Below are positions 17,973 through 27,536 of a DNA stretch of 64,000 nucleotides, piece by piece; positions within the stretch are counted from its first letter, which is position 1; every line of letters starts with the position of its first letter. Below the pieces are notes generated by a model that saw only the letters and a program-made list of their open reading frames with translations, made no database searches and had not been told where the DNA came from. The stretch is taken from assembly GCA_965226855.1 (NCBI GenBank), contig CBDDEE010000032.1, positions 682,001 through 746,000 of the forward strand, given 5' to 3'. The stretch comes from JAUXJB01 sp965226855. GTDB lineage: Bacteria; Myxococcota_A; UBA9160; SZUA-336. Made by a program: the position numbers and the translations under genes.

Positions 17973-17986
17973 CGGTCTAGATAACT
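17944..17986. repeat. 11-bp inverted repeat at end of cupin module copy 1
   Basis: AGTTATCTAGA (17944-17954) and TCTAGATAACT (17976-17986) are perfect complements with a 21-nt spacer. In copy 2 the left arm is present (from 44569) but the right arm is missing because homology ends before it. It may be the real right end of the moving unit, or a hairpin terminator for the cupin gene. Confidence 0.5.
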
Positions 17987-18371
17987 AGACTCTTTTGCGC
18001 ATGGCTTTCCACTCCCTGGTCCAGGCCTTGGAGCAGTTTCCGCAGCAGTTGGCGAGCGGGACGTTGCAGGTCATGCGCCAGCCGCGCCGCGCGGTCTTGC
18101 CGCAGATGGCCGTGTCGCTGACCTGCTTGCCCTTCAGGGGGTCCAACTCCCTCATCATGTGGAGGTTCTGCCCTTTTCTCCTTCGTCGCACTGCATCAAC
18201 CGCCGCTCGTGGTCTGCGTGACCCGGAAGGTGGGCTTGCCCGGTGCTGAGCGCCGTCCCGACCATGCCTTGGTGCCGCGAGACTCTTCGTACCAGACGGG
18301 CACGAGGGCTCTGCGTAGTCTGGCCTTGGACTGATTGCGTTGCTTCACCCTGACCCAGCGTCAGCGCGCCG
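17987..18371. other. No gene recognised
   Basis: Minus-strand frames such as MRELDPLKGKQVSDTAICGK and VPVWYEESRGTKAWSGR look partly protein-like, but no family is recognisable and the frame breaks. Possibly an old transposase remnant. Confidence 0.3.
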
Positions 18372-18451
18372 CCCCCGGGCCCTCGGACGACTCGATCGGA
18401 CGGAAAGGCCAATGTCAGAACCCGAAGAACCCTCTTGAACTCCCTATTCCC
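18372..18451 (-). repeat. 80-bp dispersed repeat, copy A
   Basis: Minus orientation relative to the consensus that starts GGGGATAGGGAGTTTAAGAG and ends TGAGGGCCCGGGG. Its GGGGATAGGG end abuts the cut 3' end of the flavin reductase relic and provides its stop codon. Together with copy B at 23643, in the same orientation, it brackets a 5.2-kb gene block. Confidence 0.8.
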
Positions 18452-18757
18452 ACCGGTCGGCGCCTTTAAGCGGGCTTTTGCCGGAGAACAGGTCGACGAT
18501 GTCTGCGGCGCCCTGCGGCAGGTAGTTGATGGCGAAATGTCCGGCTTCGAGCACGCTGGCGAGCGCCGAGGTCGATCGAGACCAGCATGGTCGGAGGATC
18601 GGCGGTGACATGGGTCGCCGACAGCGCCAGCAGGCCGGCCGGCCCGCCGCTACCGTGCGCAGTGACAATGGTTGCGCCGGTGGCGCGCTGACCGACCGCC
18701 TGCCAGAACGTTTTGACGTCTATGGTTTTGGCGTCCGAGTCGCGTTCGTTCGCCATA
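18452..18757 (-). pseudogene. Flavin reductase domain protein, frameshifted and truncated
   Basis: From the ATG at 18757: KTFWQAVGQRATGATIVTAH, LLALSATHVTADPPTMLVSI are the FMN-binding split-barrel start of NtaB/HpaC-type reductases. One shift near 18570 changes frame; the other reads ASVLEAGHFAINYLPQGAAD and LFSGKSPLKGADRW before repeat copy A ends the gene. About 60 C-terminal residues are lost. It lies divergent to an NtaA-type monooxygenase that would need exactly this partner for reduced FMN, so the pair was once a two-component system. Confidence 0.7.
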
Positions 18758-18901
18758 CCGATATCCTTCACCTTGTAAAGGACGCAAACTAGGCTAGGCG
18801 ATCGGGCGGAGGCAAGGTTGCCCGCAATGTGGCGCTTGAGAAGCCGCCGCACGCGACCTATGTGATCGCAACGCGCAGCGACAAAGAAGAATTTGAACCT
18901 C

Positions 18902-20228
18902 ATGAGCGAAAAACGGCAGTTGCACCTCGGTGCCTTCATGCGCCCGGCGACCATCCATACCGGCGGCTGGCGCTATCCCGGCGCCGCCGCCGACGCCAAT
19001 TTCAATTTCCCGCAGATGAAAAAATTCACCCAAAAATTGGAGGCCGCGCGGTTCGATGCGTTTTTTCATGGCCGACCACCTGGCGGTGCTCAACATGCCG
19101 ATGGAGGCGCTCAAGCGCAGCGCCACGCCGACCTCGTTCGAGCCGTTCACGCTGCTGCCGGCGTTGGCCGAGGCCACCGAACATATCGGTCTGGTCGCCA
19201 CCGGCTCGACCACCTACGACGAGCCCTATCACGTGGCCCGCCGGTTCGCCTCGCTCGACCATATCAGCGGCGGCCGCGCCGGCTGGAACATTGTCACCAC
19301 CTCGAACCCGGATGCGTCGTTGAATTTCGGCCTCGAAGAGGCGCTCGAACACAGCGACCGTTATGCCCGCGCCCGCGAGTTTTATGACGTGGTCACCGGC
19401 CTGTGGGACAGTTGGGCCGACGACGCGTTTCTGCAAGACCAGGAGAGCGGCATCTATTTCGATCCGGAAAAACTGCATGTGCTCGACCACAAGGGAAAGT
19501 ATTTCTCGGTGCGCGGGCCGCTCAATATCGCCCGGCCGATCCAGGGCTGGCCGCTCATCGTGCAGGCTGGCTCGTCAGACGCCGGCCGCCAGCTCGCAGC
19601 GGAAACGGCCGAGGCGGTCTTCACCTCGCACTCGGACCTGGCGGCCGGGCAACAATTTTATACCGATGTGAAGGCGCGCGCCGCGAGGGTCGGACGCGAT
19701 GGCGATCATATAAAAATCCTGCCGGCATGCTTCGTGGTGATCGGCGATACGGTCGAAGAAGCGCGCGCGAAACGGGCGAAAATCGACAGCCTGGTCCATT
19801 TCGACAGCGCGATCGCGTCGCTGTCGATTGCCCTCGGCCACGACGCCTCGAAGTTCGATCCCGACGGGCCGCTGCCCGACATTCCCGAAAGCAACGCCAG
19901 CAAGAGCGGGCGCGAGCGCGCCATCAAGATGGCCGCGCGGGAGGACCTGACGGTGCGCCAGCTCGCGCAGCGGCTCGGCGGCTATTCCGGCGCGGCCATG
20001 GTGGGGACGCCCGAGACCATCGCCGACGAAATGGCAGAATGGCTCGAGACCCGCGGCAGCGACGGCTTTACCGTGATGTTCTCCCACTTGCCCGGCGGGC
20101 TCGACGAATTCTGCGACCGGGTGGTGCCGGAATTACAGCGGCGCGGACTGTTCCGGCGCGAATATGCGGGCGCCACCTTGCGCGAGAACCTCGGCCTGCC
20201 GCGGCCGGCCAACCGATACTTCGAATAG
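18902..20228 (+). pseudogene. NtaA/SnaA/DszA-family FMN-dependent monooxygenase, one homopolymer frameshift
   Basis: The first frame, from ATG 18902, reads KRQLHLGAFMRPATIHTGGW and FPQMKKFTQKLEAARFDA, then a run of six T at 19062-19067 shifts it. With five T the protein continues FFMADHLAVLNMPMEALKRS, LVATGSTTYDEPYHVARRFA and GGRAGWNIVTTSNPDASLNF, through to 20228, a complete enzyme of about 440 residues. Family members oxidise nitrilotriacetate, EDTA or sulfur heterocycles with FMNH2. The shift lies in a homopolymer, so a sequencing or slippage cause is likely. Homologues appear alphaproteobacterial in style. Confidence 0.8.
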
Positions 20229-20344
20229 GCGCGCCGCAGCCCGACTCCCGGGCAAACGTTCGCCGCAGACTTCAACAGAGAATCATGGCAGTTTGACCGT
20301 GCGGTCCCGCCGGCGATTTCTCTGCGAAGGATGCGAAATTCTGC

Positions 20345-21092
20345 ATGCTCGAGTCGATCCTGACCCCGTGGCGTCTGAAATGGTATTCGCGCGGCGCGCT
20401 GTTCGCGCTGGCCGTCGCCTTTTTGGTCGTATTGGTCTCGGGAACCGGCACCACCACGATCACCGGGCGGATCGGCGGCGACTATCCGGTGTTCTATAGC
20501 GCCGGCCAGATCATCGCAGATGGCGGGGGTGTGGGTCGCCGCCGGCGCCACCGCGATCGTATTGTACGGGCTCAACAGCGTCGTGATGGGACCGGCCTGG
20601 GTCGCCGACTGGTTCGATCTGGTGATGGCGTTCTCCGGCTTCGACGTCCAGTTCAATTTCGTCGCACTGGTGTCGTGGCAAGGTATGGCTCAAGCCCTGT
20701 TTGGCGACGGTAACCGCTTTGCTGTCGTATTGGGCTGGAGCTTCAGCGTCGCGACCATTGTTGCCCTGTCGTGGGTGTGGTTTCGCGGCGGCCGCGAGGC
20801 CGATTTCAGCGCGCAATTGGGCCTGGCGAGCGTCGCGATTGTGCTGATTTCGCCGCATACCTTGTTCTACGATGGTGGCATCGCGTTGATCGCCGTTGTT
20901 GCGCTCCTGCACCGGCTGGGCCGATTGAATGCCAGCCTAATCTTAGTCATTTGGGCGGGCGCGTTCCTTCAGCTAATATCACCGCAGGTCGGGGTCAGCC
21001 TGTCGTTCCTGCCGTTGATTCTCATCCTGATCCTGGCGATCATGTATCTCTGGCCGCAAGCGGTAAAAAGAGTGGAGGCGCAAGCGGCCTGA
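20345..21092 (+). pseudogene. GT87 (DUF2029) membrane mannosyltransferase-like protein with internal deletion
   Basis: The start LKWYSRGALFALAVAFLVVL, then GGDYPVFYSAGQIIAD is the first transmembrane segment and conserved loop of the GT87 family. At about 20515 the sequence jumps, in another frame, to the C-terminal half: WVAAGATAIVLYGLNSVVMG, GLASVAIVLISPHTLFYDGG and three more membrane helices, ending at 21092. About 600 bp of the middle are missing. These polytopic enzymes transfer mannose from lipid donors. Not functional as read. Confidence 0.6.
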
Positions 21093-21143
21093 TTGCAGCT
21101 GTCAGAATAACATTGGCGGCAGCCAATAGAGGGGGAGAACATT

Positions 21144-23492
21144 ATGACCGCACAAGCGGAATCGCAAAAAGCGTTTCGCCTCGAAGAGGCGACAATCGAT
21201 GAGTTGCACGCGGCAATTAAGGATGGACGAACCACCGTCGTCGAAGTGGTGCAGCACTATATCGACCGCGTGCGGGCCTATAACGGCGTCTGCAGCATGC
21301 TGGTCACCGAAGACGGCATGTCGGTGGCGCCAGCGCGCGGGGTTGTGCGCGGCGGTGCACCGATCGAGTTTCCCACCGAGACTATCAAGGCCTCGGAAAT
21401 CCTGCCCGACATGGACAAATACAAGGGGCCGCCGTTGGAATTTGGCCGTATGGAGGCAACCTCGTCGAAGCCCGACGTCGACCAGCAGTTCGGCATTATC
21501 GCCGGCATTCCCAATGCCGGTCAGGTAAACGCATTGGCGACTCTCAACATCCGCGGCGAACGCTCGGTGACCTGTTGGGGCGAATACGATAAGCATCCGG
21601 ACGACGGCCCGTTGCCGGCCGGCGCGCCGCCGACCTGTGAAGTGTTCCGCCAGCAACCCGACGCGCTCGAGCGGGCGGCCGAACTCGACGCGGAGTTTGG
21701 CACCAACCCTGATCTGGAAAAGATGCCGATGTACGGCGTCGTGTTTTCGTTCAAGGACCCTTACGACACCAAGGATATGCGCTCGACCGGCGGCGCCGAT
21801 GCCGCTTACGACAACGATTTTCCGGCGCGCGACCATGTGCTGGTCGACCAGTTGCGCGACAAAGGCGCGATCATCTTCGCCAAGGCGGTGAGCACCGAAT
21901 ATAACGGCCGGGCCGGCGATCCCGGAGGGGTCGTTGGCGATCCCAGCGGCGGCCACCACCCCGAAAAAGTGTTGCCCTCGGTCCTGGGCTACCAGCGCAC
22001 GACTTGGGGCGGCAACCCGTCCAATCCGTACGACACCACACGGGCGGCCTCGCTCGGCTCGAGCTCGGGGTCGGCGGTGTCGGTGTCGACCAACTTGGTG
22101 ATGGCGAGCCTGGGCGAGGAGACCCGCGCGTCGACCCGCGGCCCGGCCAATCACAACTCGATCGCACTGATCCTGCCCCACAAGGCGCTGCTCGGCTTCA
22201 ACGGCGGTGCGATAGGCGCCGACATCTACTGCGACCGCGCCGGCATCATGTGCCGAACCATCGGCGACTGTGCCAAGGTGCTCGACGCGCTCAAGGATCC
22301 CGCGGTCGGCTACTACGACTCGCGCGATCCCTACACCACGGTGCCGCGCTCGTCTGTGCTCGACGGGTCATACGCCGACAATGCCACAGGATCGGGCGCC
22401 AAGGGCGCGCTCAAGGGTGTGCGTCTCGGCGTGATCCGCGAATCGCTCGTTTATCCGGAGGACTCGAAGACGGAGGAGCCGATCGTCACCGCGGCCAACG
22501 CCCAGATAAAGGCGATCCTCGGCGACCACCTCGGTGCCACTCTTGTCGAATCGTCGGACCGACTGGCCAAGCCGGATCCGGACATGGAGCAGATGACGGT
22601 CGATTTTCGCCAGGCGCTGGCGCGTCTGGTACCGGTGTTCATGCCCGATATTCTGTTCCGCCTTGGTGCCGACGGCCAGCCGCTGTTCAAAGAGTTCGCC
22701 GACGCCGTCACGCAAACCGAGTTCCAGCCCGGCAAGGTGTTTGGCTCCGGTACCATGGCGCCGATTGACTACATGGTGGCGCTGGCCGATGGGCGCATCG
22801 AGCCGCCGGCCAATTTCGACATCGGCACTGTGCAGCAGCAACAGCTGTCGACGACCTTCCGCTACCTCATCTCCCAATATCTGTCGCGCCGGGCGGAGGA
22901 CTGGCGGGCCGCCGGGTTCGACGAGACTCTCGCCGACTGGGCGGCGCTCAACGCCCGCTCCAAGTTCTGGGGCGACGACCAGCGCGCCGCCTTCTTGAAC
23001 TGGGAGGAGATCACCGACCCGCGCAATCCGCTCGACGGACGCCAGGGCGTCAACGAACGCATCATGCTGCGCGAGTTGCTGCGCCGGGTCGACATGATGG
23101 TGATCCTGGAAAACAACCTCGATGCGCTGGTACGCTTGCACTCGCCGTGGCCGCCGGGAATCATCGGCGGACCGCACCAGTACAACATTCCGCACAACAT
23201 CACGGCGGAAAGCCTGTACGGACCGAATGCCGGCTTGACCGAGGTGCTGATCCCGGCAGGTTATGTCACAACCGCGTACGATCCGGTATTCGCCCTCAGC
23301 GACGATGCCACGCGCTATGTCTGGTCGCCGTCGAATACGCCGACAACGGTTCCCTATCCCGGCCTGCCGTTTTCGCTGGTGTTTCGCGCCGAACCCGGCA
23401 AGGAGGATATCTCGTTGCGGATCGCTTCCGCCTACGAAGCTGCATCGGAACGACGCGTGCAGCCGCCCGATTTCGGCCCGCTGCCTGACTAG
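21144..23492 (+). CDS. Large amidase-signature family enzyme, 782 aa
   Basis: A GGGGGAG ribosome site precedes the ATG. Amidase-signature core: Lys204 in VVFSFKDPYDTK, the SSSGS segment at 306-310 and the ASTRGP segment near 329-334, taking the places of the usual Lys-cisSer-Ser triad. Compared with standard amidases of about 480 residues there is a long N-terminal insert and a large C-terminal part ending PPGIIGGPHQYNIPHNITAE and beyond. The altered GSS motif (GSSSGSAVSVS) is typical of this long subfamily. It hydrolyses amide or ester bonds of unknown substrates. It is the last gene of the block between repeats A and B. Confidence 0.85.
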   Translation: MTAQAESQKAFRLEEATIDELHAAIKDGRTTVVEVVQHYIDRVRAYNGVCSMLVTEDGMSVAPARGVVRGGAPIEFPTETIKASEILPDMDKYKGPPLEFGRMEATSSKPDVDQQFGIIAGIPNAGQVNALATLNIRGERSVTCWGEYDKHPDDGPLPAGAPPTCEVFRQQPDALERAAELDAEFGTNPDLEKMPMYGVVFSFKDPYDTKDMRSTGGADAAYDNDFPARDHVLVDQLRDKGAIIFAKAVSTEYNGRAGDPGGVVGDPSGGHHPEKVLPSVLGYQRTTWGGNPSNPYDTTRAASLGSSSGSAVSVSTNLVMASLGEETRASTRGPANHNSIALILPHKALLGFNGGAIGADIYCDRAGIMCRTIGDCAKVLDALKDPAVGYYDSRDPYTTVPRSSVLDGSYADNATGSGAKGALKGVRLGVIRESLVYPEDSKTEEPIVTAANAQIKAILGDHLGATLVESSDRLAKPDPDMEQMTVDFRQALARLVPVFMPDILFRLGADGQPLFKEFADAVTQTEFQPGKVFGSGTMAPIDYMVALADGRIEPPANFDIGTVQQQQLSTTFRYLISQYLSRRAEDWRAAGFDETLADWAALNARSKFWGDDQRAAFLNWEEITDPRNPLDGRQGVNERIMLRELLRRVDMMVILENNLDALVRLHSPWPPGIIGGPHQYNIPHNITAESLYGPNAGLTEVLIPAGYVTTAYDPVFALSDDATRYVWSPSNTPTTVPYPGLPFSLVFRAEPGKEDISLRIASAYEAASERRVQPPDFGPLPD

Positions 23493-23642
23493 TCAGTCTG
23501 TTTCGCTTAGTCGACGTGCGGCGCCCAGCAGCGATGGCAGATTGCTCGTGTTGTGATTCGGGCCATAAACTCCTGCGGGAAAATTCGTTGTTGGATCACC
23601 GAACGCGAGCCGAAGTCGGACCACCGGCGGTTTGCCGACGAG

Positions 23643-23722
23643 CCCCCGGGCCCTCAGACCAATCGATCGGACGGAAAGGCCAATGTCAGAACCCGAAGAA
23701 CCCTCTTGAACTCCCTATCCCC
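23643..23722 (-). repeat. 80-bp dispersed repeat, copy B
   Basis: Nearly identical to copy A (differences near 23660 and at the CTATCCCC end) and in the same orientation. It lies 150 bp after the amidase stop. The sequence on its GGGGATAGGG side (from 23723) contains AVGLFGLGFGGVLRER in one frame, similar to a PEP-CTERM-like membrane anchor, but without the PEP motif. Confidence 0.8.
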
Positions 23723-23975
23723 GATCGCGGTGGGTCTCTTCGGCCTTGGCTTCGGCGGCGTGCTACGCGAGCGACAAGGCAAACACGAAGTCACTCCGCC
23801 AATCATGAGCGGCGTCGAGCGGAAGTCGTTGGATGGGGCTCTACACATCGAACAGTGTCGGGCTGGTGGAGGCGCTCGATCCCGGGCCAGCACGAGGAGG
23901 GGTGCGGTGGTCGGGCCAACCGCTCCCGAGCTACACCCCCGAGCACCTCGGTCGGTGTAGGCTTAGAGGCGAGAC
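23723..23975. other. No gene recognised
   Basis: About 250 bp between repeat B and IS5 copy 1. A short frame from the repeat could encode a C-terminal anchor (see copy B) but has no upstream gene. Confidence 0.4.
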
Positions 23976-25254
23976 CTAGCAGGCTGCGGAGAAAGTGACT
24001 GGGTTGGGCGGGACGCCTCTGACGGGAGGCGTGCCGAGCAGGGAGAGGGATCGCCGTTCCCGGTACGAACCGGTTCGGTGTCGCACGGGTAGATCTTGCG
24101 GGATCATGAGCTATGTCGCCTCCAACAGGTTGCGGATACGGACCAGGTTGTAGGCCGCAGCAGTGAAGGTGAAGACCCAGCCGACCCGATCCGTGCCCCG
24201 GTGCCGGGTCTTGCGCATCAAGCCCACCGTCTTCATCCAGCCAAACACCTCCTCCACCCGTTTGCGGAAGCGCTGGCTCACCTCGTAGCCCGGGTGTCCT
24301 GTGGTCCTTCGATCGATCGCGCTTCGGCGGTTCGTCGTGTTCTGTGCCACGTGCGGGGTAACGCTCCAGGCCCGAAGCGCCTGCACAAAGCTCTTGGCGT
24401 CGTAGCCCTTGTCTCCAGCCAGGGTGATCCGGCGAGCGCCCCCCAGACCCAGCACCATCTCGAGAGCCGCTTCGCGCTCCGCATACCCCGACGCCTGAGT
24501 GAGCTTCGCCGCCACCACCAGGCCGTTGCGGTTCTCCGTCACGACGTGTCCCTGATACGCGAGCCGCGCGCCCTGGCCCCTCATCCCCGCCAGTCGGGCG
24601 TCCGGATCCGTCCTCGACGCATGCGTCTGGTTGCTCCGCTTCTCGCCCCGGAAGTTGACCGTCGGGTTGCCCGGGTCGTCATCGTCCCTGCGCTTCTCGT
24701 CCTTGCGCACGAAGCTCTTCTGGCTCGCCCACGCCTCGATCAGCGTCCCGTCCACCGTGAAGTGCTCCGATGACACCAACCCCTCCGACTCCGCCTGCGC
24801 CAGCACCGCCTCGAAGAAATGCTGAGCGATCTCGCCCTTCAGCAGCCGTTCCCGATTCTTGGTGAACACCGTCGCGCTGAACACCTCATCGTCCAGCTCC
24901 AGGCCCACGAACCAGCGGTAGAGCAGGTTGTAGTCGATCTGCTCGATCAGCTGGCGCTCGCTCCGGATCGTGTACAGCACCTGCAACAGCAGCGCCCGCA
25001 ACAGCTGCTCCGGCGGGACCGACGGTCGGCCGACCCCTTTGGCGTAGATACCATCGAAGCGTCGCGACAGCTGCTCCAGCGCCGCGTCCACCAGTCGCCG
25101 GATCGCTCGAAGCGGATGGTCCTCGGGAATCCGGGACTCCAGCGATACGTAGCTGAAGATCCCACCCTGGAGCGTCTGCGGTCCTCTCACATCTCCCCCT
25201 TGGGGCTTCCCTCAAAGGTACCCTTCGATGAGGAGTTTTTCAGCAGCCTGCTAG
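23976..25254 (-). mobile_element. IS5-family element, copy 1
   Basis: 1279 bp including CTAG at both ends (23976-23979, 25251-25254). Inverted ends TAGCAGGCTGCGGAGAAAGT and, on the other side, TAGCAGGCTGCTGAAAAACT differ at a few positions. The right end in transposase orientation carries the hairpin GACGCCTCTGACGGGAGGCG. It encodes one transposase. I see no difference from copies 2 and 3. Confidence 0.92.
24111..25190 (-). CDS. IS5-family DDE transposase, copy 1
   Basis: 359 residues with the IS5 N-terminal domain (PEDHPLRAIRRLVDAALEQL, VPPEQLLRALLLQVLYTIRS) and an RNase H-like DDE core: Asp147 in HFTVDGTLIEAW, Asp260 in LAGDKGYDAKSF, Glu313/314 in RVEEVFGWMK. The start follows GGGGGAGATGTG; the frame opens with a GTG overlapping the purine-rich stretch. 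Translations of the three full copies are identical, so it is probably active. Confidence 0.92.
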   Translation of the reverse strand: MRGPQTLQGGIFSYVSLESRIPEDHPLRAIRRLVDAALEQLSRRFDGIYAKGVGRPSVPPEQLLRALLLQVLYTIRSERQLIEQIDYNLLYRWFVGLELDDEVFSATVFTKNRERLLKGEIAQHFFEAVLAQAESEGLVSSEHFTVDGTLIEAWASQKSFVRKDEKRRDDDDPGNPTVNFRGEKRSNQTHASRTDPDARLAGMRGQGARLAYQGHVVTENRNGLVVAAKLTQASGYAEREAALEMVLGLGGARRITLAGDKGYDAKSFVQALRAWSVTPHVAQNTTNRRSAIDRRTTGHPGYEVSQRFRKRVEEVFGWMKTVGLMRKTRHRGTDRVGWVFTFTAAAYNLVRIRNLLEAT

Positions 25255-25384
25255 GCGCTCCTCGCGTCGGCCCGGAGTCTTCAGCGGGGTGGGCGCTGGG
25301 GAGTGCGGCAGCAGCAGTGATCAGCCATCGGACAAACGACGGTGTGCACGTGTGCATGTGCACGCTGGGGGATACAAGCCCCCC

Positions 25385-25492
25385 AGCTCGAGGGGAGTGC
25401 ACCGTCGCAGCTCGCGCACCGGATCGGGAAGGGGCTCGCGCAGTCCAGGCAGAACTTGGCGTGGTCGGGGGTCTCGTGGCCGCAGCTCGGCA
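25385..25492 (-). pseudogene. Zinc-ribbon fragment of a cyclase/AAA protein
   Basis: SCGHETPDHAKFCLDCASPF with PIRCASC is the N-terminal double zinc ribbon seen in cyclase/AAA/TPR proteins (compare the gene starting at 8833). It breaks off after about 35 codons on one side at ACIPQRAHAH and on the other into unrelated sequence. It belongs to the same family of gene debris as 7110, 13050, 27537 and 49247. Confidence 0.55.
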
Positions 25493-25684
25493 GTTCACTC
25501 CTCGCTCTCCAGAACCACTCTACTCCGCGAGTGCGGCATCCGGGTCCTCGAAATCCAGTGTGCGAAACGGTGTGCGAACTGGTCGCAACAGGCGCAAACA
25601 GGACGAAACCAGGAGTACCGTAAGTCCCCGATTTCCCAAACGCAGGCGAACAGAACGCAACGCGATGCAACGTCCAGGACGAAT

Positions 25685-25727
25685 TCGTAATCAGCAGGTC
25701 AGCGGTTCGAGTCCGCTCGTCGGCTCC
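25685..25727 (+). tRNA. tRNA-Thr 3' fragment, attachment-site scar
   Basis: CGTAATCAGCAGGTCAGCGG with TTCGAGTCCGCTCGTCGGCTCC is the 3' half of a bacterial tRNA-Thr: anticodon-stem 3' strand, T-arm with TTCGAGT, and acceptor strand. The 5' half (GCCG...TAGCTC) is absent, so it is not a functional gene. Such 3' halves are left or restored by tyrosine recombinases at element ends; upstream AACAGGCGCAAACAGG-type sequence is typical of the region behind integrase genes. Confidence 0.6.
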
Positions 25728-25842
25728 GGAAGTCACAAGTGAAATCAACCGCTTAGAACTCCCAAGCTGGGCGGGGCGACTCTTGCTTGGTGATCCGGAC
25801 AGCTAGCTGACAGCTACGGCTCGAGTGCGCTCGTGGACGGAG

Positions 25843-26625
25843 TTAGTTCTTTCCATGCACTTCTAGGATCTTCCGCTCGGCTCCGGCAATAATGATCGGG
25901 AGCTGGTCTGCGGCGCTGATGTAACTGCTCAAAAGCTTCCGGTAGGCATCGATCTTCGCGTCGTCGAAGTCACTCCCAAGAGTCAAGGCGCTCGGCTGCG
26001 AAAAGTTGCGCAGACTTGCGAGTGCGAACAGCGATGCATGGCTGTAGCCGGCGTACCAGTTCGTCGACCTCTTGAATCTTCGCCAATCTCGGGCATCGAT
26101 TCCCAACCGCTCTAGATTCTTCCTTCGACTGACTGTGTCGACTGCATTCTTGACAGAGTACTTGTCGTCCGCCTCGATCCTTTCGAAGACGCCTGTCTCG
26201 GGAAGAGAAATGAGTAGGGCCATCGCGACTAACTCCCCGAAGGCCCGCATCAAGTTCCCTGCCGGCTGCAACATGCCCACAGTAAGGAGTTGACCTGCAG
26301 TCAGCACGTTGTTCAAAGCTGAGTACAGAAACATCTGCACCCAAGCCGCCCGATGATCGGTTCGGACTTTACGGTTGAACTCACCGAGGCGTGAATAAGC
26401 TTCGTAAAGCCGCACAGCCAGTACTTCGATCTCAGCCCCAAAGTGCTCGAGAAACCGCTCGCGCACAGAATTGTGATCTGAGAGCAGTTCAGCTCTGATC
26501 TCTTCTGCGCTTAGGTCGTATGGCTTTCGCGTCACTGGCGCCCTTATACCGCGGTTCCGAGTCGTTGCCACCCTCCCCCGTGCAGATCGCGCAGTCCCGG
26601 GATGGGGTCGAAGGCAAGGGCTCAT
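25843..26625 (-). CDS. Hypothetical helical protein, about 230-260 aa
   Basis: Intact frame of mostly helical sequence: ELLSDHNSVRERFLEHFGAE, AAWVQMFLYSALNNVLTAGQ, LLTVGMLQPAGNLMRAFGEL and KYSVKNAVDTVSRRKNLERL. The N-terminal about 30 residues are basic and unlike the rest; GTG at 26535 (VTRKPYDL) is the more probable start. Lower GC and codon use unlike its neighbours suggest recent transfer. No family recognised, no transmembrane segments. It follows the tRNA-Thr scar, consistent with cargo of an integrated element. Confidence 0.55.
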   Translation of the reverse strand: MSPCLRPHPGTARSARGRVATTRNRGIRAPVTRKPYDLSAEEIRAELLSDHNSVRERFLEHFGAEIEVLAVRLYEAYSRLGEFNRKVRTDHRAAWVQMFLYSALNNVLTAGQLLTVGMLQPAGNLMRAFGELVAMALLISLPETGVFERIEADDKYSVKNAVDTVSRRKNLERLGIDARDWRRFKRSTNWYAGYSHASLFALASLRNFSQPSALTLGSDFDDAKIDAYRKLLSSYISAADQLPIIIAGAERKILEVHGKN

Positions 26626-26724
26626 GAACCGATCTCCATGAGGTTCAGGAGTCGAGCACCTTCACGACGTCCCCGATGAGGGATGCAGCCTGATTCCCGC
26701 GAAGTGGTTCGCGGATGGTGGTCA

Positions 26725-27006
26725 TCACTTGGCCGTCCTGGTGTCTCGAGCATCCCGTACATTGCGAACGGTGTGCCTGGCACGTCGTACCAGGTCGCGC
26801 GCGGCATCGTGGCCGCGCGACTTCACGAGCTCGGCGAGCTTTTGGACCACGAGTTGCTCGAGCTTCCGCCTCATGGTCAGGCTCAGCTCCGCTTCATGGA
26901 GCCAGCCCTCTCGTAGCGCCGTGCCGTACTGCTCCCAGTTCTCGATAGGCTCACCCCGACGGGTGCCTGCTCGCCTTTCGAGCGCCTCGAGACGCCTCTT
27001 CAGCAT
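26725..27006 (-). CDS. Small phage-like hypothetical protein
   Basis: From the ATG at 27006: LKRRLEALERRAGTRRGEPI, NWEQYGTALREGWLHEAELS and LEQLVVQKLAELVKSRGHDA, a charged helical protein of 93 residues. It overlaps the end of the terminase-small-like gene by about 55 bp in the same direction, as in compact phage operons. The function is unknown; proteins of this type lie between small and large terminase genes. Confidence 0.45.
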   Translation of the reverse strand: MLKRRLEALERRAGTRRGEPIENWEQYGTALREGWLHEAELSLTMRRKLEQLVVQKLAELVKSRGHDAARDLVRRARHTVRNVRDARDTRTAK

Positions 27007-27390
27007 GCGTGTCACATGTTCCCCTCCATTCCGCCCAGGACCGACCGGCCGTGGGCTGCTCCAGGGCTCTTTCGAGTTTGTAGATGCGGAGTTCGAGGTC
27101 CCGGGTCTCGTGCGAACGAACACCAATCTCGAGGATCGCCCTGGCTGCGCTCACCCTCGATGCGACCGGGGCTGTTGGGTCGTTGATGATCGAATGAATG
27201 CACTGGACCGCGTCCCATGCGCAGGCATGTAGAGCTCGCAGAGCATCGTCGAACGCGAGGCGCCGGAGGCGCTCGAGGGCTTCCGAAAACGCGGGGCTTG
27301 AACACCAGCGAGTCACCGTTCGGGGAGAGACTCCGGCCGCAGCAGCGGCGACGTCGCGGGACTGACCGGCGTAAAGTTGGCAAGACTGCT
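26951..27390 (-). pseudogene. Terminase small subunit-like HTH protein, start lost
   Basis: The frame reads LYAGQSRDVAAAAAGVSPRT and VTRWCSSPAFSEALERLRRL (helix-turn-helix) and then a long helix with INDPTAPVASRVSAARAILE and LELRIYKLERALE, the layout of small DNA-packaging subunits. A stop lies just upstream of the HTH and the first in-frame start (27316) is inside it, so the N-terminus is broken. Remnant of a prophage together with 26725-27006. Confidence 0.5.
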
Positions 27391-27536
27391 AGCCGTCATG
27401 CTGGCAGAGAGGACGGAACCCACCTACTCGCTGGCGATCGGTGCGTCCGCCAGGTTCCACTTCCGCAGCAGCGCGTGGAAGCGGAGGGGTTGCGGTAGGG
27501 GAGAGCGGAGTCGGCGGCGTCGGCTGCCCGGGACCA

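Noticed and set aside
23723..23790. PEP-CTERM sorting signal
   Set aside because: A hydrophobic stretch followed by Arg is present but the Pro-Glu-Pro motif and a preceding secreted protein are missing.
25281..25748. Minus-strand frame with GADERTRTADLLITN
   Set aside because: This phrase is the well-known false translation of a tRNA 3' end; only the zinc-ribbon part at 25385-25492 is protein-derived.
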